64,000 nt of DNA. Source: Nelumbo lutea. Lineage: Eukaryota > Streptophyta > Magnoliopsida > Proteales > Nelumbonaceae. Position 1 is the stretch's first letter, and the number at the start of each line of letters is the position of its first letter. Shown one piece after another: positions 12,165-25,296 of the stretch. The stretch spans positions 71,792,401-71,856,400 of the forward strand of contig JAKGHH010000001.1 of assembly GCA_022828595.1 (NCBI GenBank), read 5' to 3'. The translations under genes and the position numbers were made by a program. The notes beneath the pieces were generated by a model. That model made no database searches. It saw only the letters and a program-made list of their open reading frames with translations, and was not told the DNA's origin.

Positions 12165-12894
12165 GTGTAGCCCTATAAAGGAAAAAAAAATGTGCTTAAC
12201 ATGAGATCAATAACCAAGTAAAAAAAGAATTTCAAAATTGAACTGATGAAAATAAGCAAAGGCTTATGTTAAGCGCTTTCTTACTGCATTTTATTGTTGA
12301 ACCAAAAGAACCCATGAAACAAATCTACATTAAATTAATAAAAAATATAGAAAAACCTAAAAACCCATAGAAAGTAGAAATGGTTTCTTTAGACTTTTAT
12401 ACAAGAAAAAACTAGCTCACCTAAGGTTTTTAAAACTAGACCAAACAAGGAATTGTTCTGGGGATCGATTCTTGGGTCGAATGGCTTGATCGTCCGATTC
12501 AAACAAACGACCCATTTTGACACAAACAATAAAAAAGACAAAAAATCATTTTCCAAGTCGACGGTTTGACCACCCATGTCAGTAGGTTGCTGACCAAATC
12601 AAATGTTTTTGGCCAAAAAGCGGTTTTGGGGTGAAATGGAACCATTTCCCGATTTTCTGGTCAGATCGTCCAATTCAGTATGGTTTTGAAAACCATGGGC
12701 TCACCCCATATGTTGGTGGGTAAATTTGGGTTTTTGACATTAGTTTGGGTTCAAGCTAGGGTTCATATTTATGTTGGCTTTTTAACCTAACCCAATCCAT
12801 TTAATTTACACCTCTACTTTATTAGAAAGAGATAACAAGGAATTTAATGGGGATGGAGTGGAAATGTTACAAACATTGACTAATGACTATAAAG

Positions 12895-12942
<48 letters not shown>

Positions 12943-13980
12943 AATAATCTAATTAGAGAGTAAATATGGATTTTATGAGAGACAATGAAGACTCATGAGT
13001 TGCCCTGTTATATTTTTAGTGATTTCATTTAAAAATAAAAATACACGTGTGATAAAGGAGAGTAATAGGAGGCACATGCAAGTTTTGTGGTGAGAAAACC
13101 TCTCACCTTCCCTCTTTCTTATTTCTATTTTATACTAGTTATGAGTTGTGTGATGCACGTGATGGTGTATTCCTACTTTTTTACGTGTAGACTAATAGAA
13201 AAAAAATTTCTTATCTTTTTTAGTTATTATCATTCAAATTTTTCTTTTAATATAGTTTATATACTATGAGAAATACATAAACCAACTGATGATGGCTCAA
13301 TTGATACCTTATCTAGTTAGTTGTAGTAGAGACCTGGGTTGTGGCAATGGGCTACCTATCATTGTGTAGGCCTATAAAGCCAAAAAATGTGCTTAACATG
13401 AGATTAATAACCAAGTTAAAGAAAACAATTTCAAATTTGAACTGATGAAGATAACCAAAACTCACATTAATTTCTTTCTTACTACATTTTATTATTGAAG
13501 ACAACAATCCATTAATTAACTTATATTAAATTAAAAAAAATGAACGGAGAAACCTCAACCCAAGGAAAGGAGCAATGATTTGTTTAGATTGGTTCACCCC
13601 ATGTACTACTAGTGAGCTAATTTGCGTCCAAGCTAAGGTTCATATTTAAGTTGACCCTTAACCTAACCCAACCTATCCAATTTGCACCCTACTTAAAAGA
13701 GATTAAGAGATATATATAAGAGGAAAATAAGGATTTAATGGGAAGGGGAGATGTTACAAACGTTGACTATTAAGTCGTGCGTGCATACGTGAGTGAGAGA
13801 GATTTATTAGAAAGCATATATGAATTTTATGAGGGACAATAAAGACGCACAAGGTTTTAATGATTTAATATAAAAATAAATATGCACATTTGTAAGAAAG
13901 GAGAAGAGGAGGAGGTACATGTGAGCTTTGTGGTGAGAAGACCCTCACCTCCCATCTTTCCCCTTTATATTTTATATGGA
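12165..13980. repeat. Diverged tandem duplication, units 12.17-13.14 and 13.36-13.98 kb
   Basis: The same word order occurs twice: ATGTGCTTAACATGAGAT at about 12190 and 13388; the ACATTTTATT(A/G)TTGAA stretch; GTTCATATTTA followed by AACCTAACCCAA; AATTTAATGGG then GTTACAAAC(A/G)TTGACTA; and GTGGTGAGAA near 13090 and 13930. The first unit is longer because it holds an inserted repeat at about 12,421-12,700 and a TG/AG microsatellite at about 12,898-12,942. Confidence 0.7.
12421..12700. mobile_element. Interspersed repeat, family of three copies in the window
   Basis: Starts AAGGTTTTTAAAACTAGACC and ends GGTTTTGAAAACCATGGG. Shared words such as CGGTTTTTGGCCAAA, CCGTTGAC and TTCAATGGTTTTTG recur in the relatives at about 22,215-22,450 and 34,905-35,230. 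It is non-coding and MITE-like, with short imperfect inverted ends. It interrupts the first unit of the tandem duplication, so it inserted after or during that duplication. Confidence 0.5.
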
Positions 13981-14565
13981 GATATAGATAGGTTGGGTTT
14001 TTCTCAAAATTTGAATGGGCCTACCTTAAAGTGTGAGCTCAAAGTAGTATAAATTATAAAATAATAATTTGGGCCAACCTAAGTTGCACCCCTAATATCT
14101 CTTAGGGGGAGTTCTTTTAGATTTTGAGAGGGGGGAAAGTTGGTCACTAGGGTTTTGATTCCCATTGACTAAGAAACTCATGTTCTTTTCTTTAGATTTA
14201 TGTGGGGACCAAAGAAAGTTTATTTTCCTGGGTATCACTTACCCATTTCCTAGGTGGGTAAATAACTTTCTCACCTGAGGGGAAAGTTGACAACACTTGA
14301 ATGGGATAAAAGTGCCCCCTTTTAATAATGAATTTCTATGATTAAAATGGTCATTGTCTTATTTACGTGCGAAATAAAATAACATAGGTAAATGCACTTA
14401 CCCCGATAAGTCTTTCCTAGGATACACTTCCCCAAGTAAGTGCATTTACCTAGGTTACTTGGGTAAGTAACTTACTTAAAAGTGAACGGGACCTTAAGGT
14501 CAAGCTTGGTTGTTCTCTAATACTGTTCACAAAATGTTTCAAACCAATCAAACTGACCAAATTGG

Positions 14566-14709
14566 ACTTACTTAACCCGAGATGGTCAATTTTGAAAAAA
14601 TGTTGGTCGATTTTGGTTGGGAAATTGTTGGAATTGAACTTACTTAACCCGAGATGGTCAATTTTGAAAAAATGTTGGTCGATTTTGGTTGGGAAATTGT
14701 TGGAACTCG
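14566..14709. repeat. 72-bp tandem duplication (two near-identical copies)
   Basis: ACTTACTTAACCCGAGATGG starts at 14566 and again at 14638; the copies are identical for about 66 bp and differ only at the end. The near-identity implies a recent slippage or unequal exchange. Confidence 0.9.
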
Positions 14710-14847
14710 ATAGATTGGTTTGGTTGCGGGTTCTACCTTTTTAAATCGAAGTAAAACCAACCAATCGAAGCATAATCCTATTATGCTTTTATTCGATCTA
14801 CTAATGTCAGCTACTTAGTCCAATTGTCCAAAGTCGATCATCTCCTA

Positions 14848-16268
14848 GGGCCTATTCGTTTGCTCTAAAGTCTGACATCTGAAAGTGTAATAATTACATT
14901 TAAGAGGTATATTAGTATTAGTGAACTTTTCTTTCCTTTGAACTCTGAATATAGATAATATTGTTCTGAATTCTATACAATGTCAAATGTCCAATTTAAC
15001 CCCATATAAGAGAATTTTTATTTATCTATATAATTTAATAAATAAATAATATTATAATAATACCTAATATTAATTAATAATAGTAATTAGTTAATAATTA
15101 ATAATAATCAATAATAAATTAATGATTAGTCATTAATTATTAGATATTAATTAATTATTTTTATGATTAATTAATAATAATTATTATTAATTAATATTTA
15201 TTAGTATCAATTAATTAACTTTTATTAATAATAATTGATTAATTAATAATAAGTAATAATAATTAAATATTACTTAATTATGAATTACTATTATTAATTA
15301 ATTAATGAAATATTATTAATAATTAATAATTAATTAGTATTTAATAATTAATAATAATTCATAATAATTCATAATCAATTAATGATTAATTCATTAATTA
15401 ATAATTAATTCATTAATTAATAATTAATTCATTAATTAATAATTAATAATTTTTATGATTAAATAATACATATTATTAATAATTCATTAACTAATATTAA
15501 TAATAATTGTTTGATTAATTAATAATAATAATAATAATAATTATTATTATTATTAATTAATAACTATTATTAATAATTAATTAACTACTATTAATAGTGA
15601 TTGATTGATTGAATAATTATTACTTAACTATGAACTATTATTATTAATTAATGAAATATTATTAATAATTAATTAGTAATTAATAATTAATGAAACTGTA
15701 TGATGATAATTAATATTGTAATTAATTATTTTCTATTATAATATTAATCATTAATTTATAATGTTTGTAATATTATAATATTAGTATTATGAATATTATA
15801 TTAATAGTATATCAATAATAATAATAATAATTTGTTATTATTACTATTCATAATTTATAATACTATTTAATATAAATGATTCTTGGTTTCATTATAATAT
15901 TATAATTGATAAATAATATTCTAAATAATTAGCTATAATAATTAATATAAGTAATTATTAATAGCACTATAAGACGGTAATGAATAATATAGTCAATGAA
16001 CTATTATTATAATAGTATAATATGAATATTATAGCATATTATAATATTACATTATAATAATATTATGGGGAAAATAAAAGATTGGTGGTGGGTCCCATGG
16101 GTCTTCATATGAGATGTTATAAGTTAATTGAGCATTAGAGGGGTAATATGGGTAAAATCTATTAAAATAATGACGTGATTCATTTGTACTTGAGCTATCA
16201 TTAGGCTTCAGTGTTAAGAGCCACTGAACACCTCTTAAGAGATCAGAGGCATCGAACATGGCCTTAGT
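14848..16268. mobile_element. MITE-like element filled with ~1 kb of A/T-only repeats
   Basis: The left end GGGCCTATTCGTTTGCTCTA resembles the complement of the right end, which reads (reverse strand) GGCCATGTTCGATGCCTCTG and continues into AAGAGGTGTTCAGTGGCTCT. This head is like those of known plant hAT-type MITEs. Between them, about 15,000-16,070 is almost entirely A and T, built from TTAATTAATAATAA-like units in both orientations. No target duplication could be fixed. Confidence 0.45.
15000..16070. repeat. AT-only low-complexity block
   Basis: Over a kilobase made of ATT/AAT/TAATTA motifs with very few G or C. Many units are self-complementary, so the strand can fold into extended hairpins. 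No coding potential. Confidence 0.9.
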
Positions 16269-16520
16269 CTCTCTCCTCATTGCTTTGATTGCTCTCCCAC
16301 CAAAAAATCTAAAAGTTAGAAGCTTTAAAAAGGGTCGGGCCTGACTCTACAATCTACATTGACTGATTGTACAATTGACCCCTTTAATTCTCAATCAACA
16401 ACAACTTTGCTTCGTTTAGTTTCCAAGACATATAAGACTATTGTCTCCCTCCTCCCTTTTCTTTTTATCCATTCTAGTATTCTCGGTAGATGAAGTTCTA
16501 TAGATTTTTTACCTTTTTTT

Positions 16521-17435
16521 GGGAAAATTCTCCATCAATATCCTGTAATTTGGCTTGAGTTACAATTTGATCTCCAAACTTTAAAATGTGATAATTCAGT
16601 ACCCAAACTTTTGAAATGTGACAATCTAATACCTGTGTTGACCATCCATTAAGTGGCATGTGAAAAGAAACAAATGCCCTCCAAGTGTCATCTAATTTTC
16701 TTTATCAACCATCATCTAAAATAATAACCAATCATCAAATTTTTCATCCCTTTTAAATTTTCCCTCTAAAAGATAATCAACCAAATAGAAAACTGAACAA
16801 GAATGACAACCACACTACTAAATGTTCAATCATCTTCAGACCAAAACCAAAGCAATTTATGGGAGAAAAGCTTTCCTTTAATGGCGATAACATTGCTCTC
16901 CACAAGCACATTGCCTTCTCCAACAGAAACAAAGATGGTCTCATTTATTTGTGGGAGACCTTTGAATGTTCCCTTCTCTACGATTTTTTTTTTATTTTTT
17001 ATTCTCTACAGCTGTAATCTTTCTTCTTCGCCCATCGACCTTTGCTCTGAAACACTTACACAAAAACACTGCTCTCCAGAAGCACATTGCCTTCTTCGAT
17101 AGAAACAAAGATGGCATTCTCAATTGATAGAGGAGTTTGGAAGACTATCAATCTCTATATGCAAGAAGGGTTTTGGTGTTTGTTATAGAGAGCTTGGGCT
17201 CTGCTTCATCTTCTTGAGGAAGAAGATGATGAACAGTGTGTTCTATTTCTAAGTAGTTTTGACATTTTCAAAAGTCTTAAATGGCACATGAGGTCACATG
17301 ATATACATAATTGACGGTCCATTAATGATCGGTACTAGATTGTTGCGTTTTGAAAGTTCAGGTATTGGATTATCACATTTTAAAGTTCAATGACCAAATT
17401 GTAACTCGAGCTAAGTACTGATCAGGAATTTTCTC
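16521..17435. mobile_element. Mutator-like element with long inverted ends
   Basis: The left ~110 bp (GAGTTACAATTTGATCTCCA, AAAATGTGATAATTCAGTAC, then CCATTAA) is repeated as the reverse complement at 17,290-17,435 (GAGTTACAATTTGGTCATTG on the reverse strand). Length about 915 bp. The interior has a 45-bp direct repeat (copies near 16,891 and 17,067) and no transposase. Long terminal inverted repeats and size fit a non-autonomous Mutator-like element; flanking T tracts hide any 9-bp target duplication. Confidence 0.75.
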
Positions 17436-17980
17436 TTATTTTTTTTGCATTTCTCCATAAATGAATCTCTTTTCTTCAATTCTTTTTTCTATTTTTAGGT
17501 TTTTGCATAGTTAAATATTGAAATGAACCATGGATTTTTGTCCCTATTTTTTAAATTATTTTTCATATTTTCCTATATTTCGTATTTTGGTTGTGATGAA
17601 TGCAAATTTTAAAAGGAGCATTTCAATTGGTTAACCAATTAAACTATCAAAATACAAAGGAAATTTCAAAATCAGTTTTATGTTTTTGTTAGTCGGTTTT
17701 GATTGGCCTAATGGTCAACTTGATAGGATTTTCTGTAGGGATGCGAAGGTGGTGACGGTAGAAGGAAGTCCGGACCATGGTCTGCTAGTGTTCAATGGTA
17801 GAAGAGACGATAAGACTTGTCATTCACAGGTATAACGAGGAAGGGTGAAGCCCTCTGTACTCTATCATCCCACTTCTCACCGGTCTTCAAGCGAGAAATT
17901 AAAATAGAAATGTAATTTGTACCTACGCAAGAGCGGCAGAGTGACAGTTGTTACAGTGAAGATTTCCCCTGTGAAGGAAA
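17436..17980. other. Intergenic, no gene seen
   Basis: Spacer between the Mutator-like element and the tubulin relic. Nothing recognised. Confidence 0.4.
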
Positions 17981-17984
17981 TGCA

Positions 17985-18275
17985 CTCTCTCATTTTCCCG
18001 GGTGACAAAACCATTGGGGGGGAGGGAGATGATGCCTTCAACACGTTTTTCAACGAGATAGGGATGTGTTCCTGGATCTTGAACCCATTGTCATCGATCA
18101 GGAAGCTAGAAGATAATTGCATGGGACTCCAAGGTTTTCTTGTTTTCCGTCCTAGTTGGTAGTGGGACTGGCTCTGGTCTGGGCTCCCTACTGCTTGAAA
18201 GACTCTCAGTTAATTACGGCAAGAAATCCAAGATCGGTTATACGGTGTATCCATCCCCTGATCAGGTTTTGATTC
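17985..18275 (+). pseudogene. Alpha-tubulin relic (internal deletions and frameshifts)
   Basis: In one frame: DKTIGGEGDDAFNTFF (parent family: DKTxGGGDDAFNTFF). In another: VFLDLEPIVIDQE (alpha-tubulin VFVDLEPTVIDE). Then [16 protein letters not shown], and in a third frame [18 protein letters not shown], followed by [15 protein letters not shown]. The last contains the GTP-binding tubulin signature GGGTGSG, here degraded. The stretch between the DLEP motif and RKL has lost roughly 60 residues. No introns are seen between the motifs. Alpha-tubulin forms the microtubule dimer with beta-tubulin; this copy cannot be made as a protein. The sequence after 18,275 does not continue as tubulin. Confidence 0.88.
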
Positions 18276-18359
18276 TATTGTCGAACCCTGCTACAGCACC
18301 CACCATGGATTTCGAGATGAGGAAGAACCGGTCGTCAAAAGGCGTTCGTGCTCGATGAC

Positions 18360-19240
18360 ATCAACCCTACATCGAGGGAAGAGAACGAGAGGGAGCAGGA
18401 AGAGGGAAAATCAAGAAAAACACGAAATCTGCTCCCATTGTAAAAAATTAATAAAACAAAAAACACTATTACTACTCATCACTTGTCACTCTATATATAA
18501 ATCAGACCAATCTACTCTGTTCCCAAATATGCTCAAGACCTAATTTTTGTAGTTTTAGAGTTCTCTACTCTGACCAATCTACTCTGTTCCCAGAGAGAAA
18601 AGACAGAGTAATGATAGAGGGTAAGGAAGAAAGCTGTTCCACCATCCAACAGTTGTTGGTACACACTCCCTCCTTCCTTCGATCTCTAATTTCTCTTTCT
18701 CCCTCTCTCTCACTCACTCTTTCTCTCCATTTTTCCTTTTTTTATTTTGAAAATTTAAAAGAGAATAATGGGTAAAATAGTCTTTTTTTATTTTTCTCTG
18801 TTAATAAACGTTAAGGGCAAAGAGGTGTTTGACAATTATTAGAAAATTTAGGGATAGTCTAAGACAATATATAATAAACAATAAAGATAGAGTTAATCAA
18901 TTAACTAAATTATAGGGGTAGTTTAAAAAATTTACCCTTAAAATAATCATATAAAACAAATAAATTTGGGCTATTAAACATTATTTATAGAAAAATGCTA
19001 ACACTGATTTTTCCCAATAACGAATTAGTGATTGGAGAAAGGGGGGTGTTTGACAACATGCATGGTTTTGCTTCTGGACGATAAAGGCAGGTTTTTGGCT
19101 CCAATAACAAAAACAAAAAAAAAAAGGAAAAAAAAATTATAAGAATTACTATTTCTTTCAAAGGTAACATTTTCCCAAAAATATCATATAGGGGCATTGA
19201 CATAAGAACTCTCTATACAGTATGGGATATAAATTGTATT
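18360..19240. other. Intergenic, no gene seen
   Basis: Pyrimidine-rich and AT-rich spacer; a duplicated word (CCAATCTACTCTGTTCCCA near 18,508 and 18,575) and a CT-rich run near 18,690-18,730 are the only structure seen. Confidence 0.4.
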
Positions 19241-19295
19241 CATTGCAATCGTAAGGATTTCCCCATTGCTCCCAGTCAATGGGCTTTATGTTCCC

Positions 19296-20743
19296 TGATG
19301 TAACCGTTTTCGGCCACGTACCAATGTTTTGTGATGTAAAAATTTTTTGGCTAAGTACTTCGTTATTTGACCCGGTTGTGGCATGCCTTAGTGATGAGCT
19401 ACTTGGTGGTGAACTGCCTATTGGCGAACTGCTTGGTGGTGAACTGCCTACTAGCGAACTGCTTGGTAGAGAACTGCCTGGGGGCGAACTGCCCGGTGGC
19501 GAACTGTCTTGTGGCGAACTGCCTGGTTGCGAATTGCTCGGTGGTGAACTGCCTGGTGGTGAACTGCCCGGTGGCGAACTGCTTGGCGGAGAGCTACCTG
19601 GTGGCGAACTCCCTACTAGGCGACCGATGACTTAGAGAATGGTGGAGCTCCCTGGTGCGGCGTAATCCGACTGCCCTCAGCATGAGGTGGTCTTCTTTCC
19701 TTTGTAGGTAGCGGGAGCTGAGGGACCTGCAAGAACTCCATCTTTTCCTCATCTTTGTAGGTGGCGGGAGCTGAGAGACCTGTGAGAACTCCATCTTTTC
19801 CTCCTCTTTGTAGGCGGCGGGAGCTGAGGGACCTGCGAGAACTGAATCAGAGGCCCCGGGGGTATTTTCCCGGCGGGGGCTCTCCGACACTTAAGTTAGC
19901 ACTCTGATTGTAGAGAGCTTTGAAGATAATATGAGAGAGCTAAAGAGCAGGGGTTACTTCCCTTTTTTCATCCTCCTCCCCTTTGGGGGGTGAGGTCTTT
20001 ATATACCGGAGTTCTCGCGGGTTAGGTGGGTGAAAAGCCTCCAAACGATAAGACTCGTCACATCCTGTCAGAATCGGGGTACGGTGGTGAACTCCTCGAG
20101 GTCGTCAGGCTGGCACTTGTGTCAGGCGGCTAGGTCGGCGCCTGGGCCGGGTTGTCAAGGGGCGCCTGCGTCGGTCGGTGGGTCGGTGTCTGGGCCAGGT
20201 CGTCAAGTTGGCGCCTGTGTCAGTCGGCGGGTCAGTGTCTAGGCTAGGTCGTCAGGCAAGAGATCTATGATACGCCAAACTACTCCTGTACCGAACTTCT
20301 CTACAAGTGGCGAGCTATCTGGGGGCGAACTGCTTGGGGGTGAACTCCCTATGGCGAGCTGTCTATGGCAAGCTGCCTGTGGCGAGCTCTGCCGAATTGT
20401 TTGTGGCGAGCTGCCTGGCTCTTTGGCGAGCTCCCTGGTGAGCCACCGAGCTCGGGGGGGGGGGGGGATGTACACTGCCGAGTTTGTCCGTGGGTGTCTT
20501 ATGGGCGGCTTGGCCGGATCATGTGCTTGGCTGGTCCAGGTCGGCCAGGTCGCGCGAGCTGCGCACAGTTCGCACGGGTTGCTCGTCAGGCCGTGCACAG
20601 GCCACGCGCAGGTCGCACCAGACTGGCCAAACTGGTGCCCGAGCGGGTCACCAACTTTGTAGGTTTATTGACTGGGTGTTTACCTAATTGTCACGAGGTG
20701 CCACATGTCACAATTTCACTGGAGGGCCAAATCTGCCTCATCA
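19296..20743 (-). mobile_element. Solo LTR inserted in the peroxidase pseudogene
   Basis: Begins TGATGTAACC and ends GCCTCATCA, with the 5-bp target duplication TTCCC on both sides (19291-19295 and 20744-20748). Joining the flanks restores the peroxidase C-terminus, which fixes both ends. The right end resembles the LTR terminus of element A (...AAATCACCCTCCATCA versus ...AAATCTGCCTCATCA), so it belongs to a related Tat-like family. A TATA-like box read on the - strand (19998-20006) gives its orientation. No internal retrotransposon sequence remains, so the element was reduced by LTR-LTR recombination. Confidence 0.93.
19390..19620. repeat. Minisatellite of GGCGAACTGCCTGGT units inside the LTR
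   Basis: About fifteen 15-bp units of the form GGTGGCGAACTGCCT, with variants GAGCTA and GAACTC. A smaller, more decayed set of the same unit lies at about 20,305-20,430. Equivalent positions in the element A LTRs carry CCGAGCTACCTTGTAT-like units. As both 15-bp and frame-compatible units, they give spurious open frames. Confidence 0.85.
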
Positions 20744-21142
20744 TTCCCATTTTTATCATGGATTGAACGAAGCTTTGAAAGAAGTCACTCTGGGTATTTG
20801 TGAAGCGGTTAACAATGGCAATGATGTCAGCCCTGGGAGTTGAGAACGAGTACCGATCAGTTTGGAGAAGACGACAGTTGTTCTGAAGGTTTTGTTATCA
20901 GAATCATCCGGACTAGAAGGGTCTAGGTCGGTTAAGGTGTTGTCAGCGCTGCATGTCGGACGAAGAGTTCCAAGTAGTCGGCGTCCAGAGTTGGGTCGGG
21001 GTTAGTGGTGTTTAGGTGTCGGCTAAAAGTTTGGGCAATGTGCCCGTCCAAACGTGTGAGCTCTTGACTTCTGAGAATATCACAAAATTATATGATAAGT
21101 TTTAATTCTGGGTAGTGATTATTCGACTTATTAGATAAATTA

Positions 21143-23985
<2,843 letters not shown>

Positions 23986-24793
23986 TGATGGTGTGCGATC
24001 TGGTCACTCCTAGTTGGCAGCGGCTGCGCTCCTACCTGGCGACGGACGAGATACCTGTGAGGAAGAAGAAGGATCCCCGGGGAGCTCTCCCGGCGGGAAT
24101 ACTCCGATTCTTAAGGTAGTAGCAGGAAGAGAGAGTTGCAAAGCAAAAATGAAAGGGCTAGAGTGCAGATCATACAAGTTACCTTTGCTCTTGGGGGTTG
24201 GAGCTCTTATATACTGATGTCCTGACTAATTAGGTATAACTGCCTCTGATTCTCTGCCGCAACCGTTACTTGCCAGGGCTAAGCTGGTGGGCGCAGGTAA
24301 CCATTGTAGAGTACGACCCTGCCAGACAAGGGACACCTCTTAGTGTTGGCAGGCACGATGCCGCTTGGCGAGAGACGTGGGCGCAGTCTCTAGATTTGGC
24401 AGATACGATTGTCAGGCAGGAGATATTCCCGCGATATGCCGAGCGGTTCTACCCCGAGCTACCTTGTATCGAACTACTCTATGCCGAGCTACCCTATGCC
24501 GAGGTGCTTCTACCCGAGGTGGCCTACTTGAGTTTGGACGGGCAAGTTTATTCTTAGGAGGCTGCCGAGCTCAACCCAAAGTGCCTTCAACTCGAGAGAT
24601 TACCATCTTGGGAGAATCTTAGCTCGGGGCACTTCCTACCTGGAAGAATCTTAGCTCGGGGTAATCAGAGTGTCATCTTGTAACAAGCTGCCACACTGGA
24701 TCTTGGTGGATTGGTCACGCTGAGTTGTCACTTATGTTGAGTCACGTCCACACGTCCTCTTATGATGAGGTCGGACCAAATCACCCTCCATCA
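23986..24793 (-). repeat. Element A 3' LTR
   Basis: Right and left ends are TG...CA. Reverse-strand TATA-like box at 24,207-24,214. Contains the CCGAGCTACC-type short repeats at 24,435-24,520. Confidence 0.93.
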
Positions 24794-24830
24794 ATTGCCC
24801 CCTACTCCCCGAGCCGGGGGTCTTGACCTG
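24794..24830 (-). promoter_or_regulatory. Element A polypurine tract
   Basis: Immediately inside the 3' LTR; on the - strand it reads GGGGAGTAGGGGGCAAT just before the LTR, as expected for the plus-strand primer. Confidence 0.65.
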
Positions 24831-25095
24831 GTGTGGGGAGTTCACAATGTGACGGGTGGATTTGGCTCAAAGTCTAGGTCACCCTGTTAGATATTTCATC
24901 GGTCGAACCAGTTCGCTGCTCGGCTTAATCAAGGATAACCCGGGTCACGTACAGTTCACGCCACGCAATCTATAGACTCCGTTGACGTCAAAAAATGTGC
25001 TAAACTGATTTCACCTCGGGGGTCGTGTGCAGCCGGTTTTCTTGAGAGCCGTTAGATCATCTTGATCTCAATCGTTGAATCTCGGATAGAGCCGC

Positions 25096-25102
25096 TATAA
25101 AT
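25096..25102 (+). promoter_or_regulatory. TATA-like box of the antisense gene of element A
   Basis: TATAAAT in a GC-richer context, about 195 bp upstream of the first ATG (25,297) of the antisense open region. It lies outside the LTR, so the antisense gene may have had its own promoter. Inference from position only. Confidence 0.4.
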
Positions 25103-25296
25103 TGGGGGGACCCCAGTCATTTTCTCCGCCATAAGTTCACCATCGTTCATCTTGAGGTCGCAGCTAAGTTTCTCAGCTCGAGTTTTCTAGTTCACCTGTC
25201 TTCCTAGCTCGGTCGTTTTCCCTTGGTGAGTCTCCTTAGTCTCCTTTTCAGTTCGTAGTTCACTTCTCCTTTTTTAGCTCATTTTCAGCTCATAGC

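Noticed and set aside
19390..19620. CRISPR-like regular repeat
   Set aside because: Units are contiguous with no unique spacers, and the genome is a plant's.
19279..19890. Open frames with GGELPGGELPGG-like repeats
   Set aside because: They translate the 15-bp minisatellite inside a solo LTR; no start context or conserved domain.
23986..24622. Open frames in the LTRs of element A (CRATLCRGA-type repeats)
   Set aside because: Products of short tandem units in the LTR; the other LTR copy has different frames.
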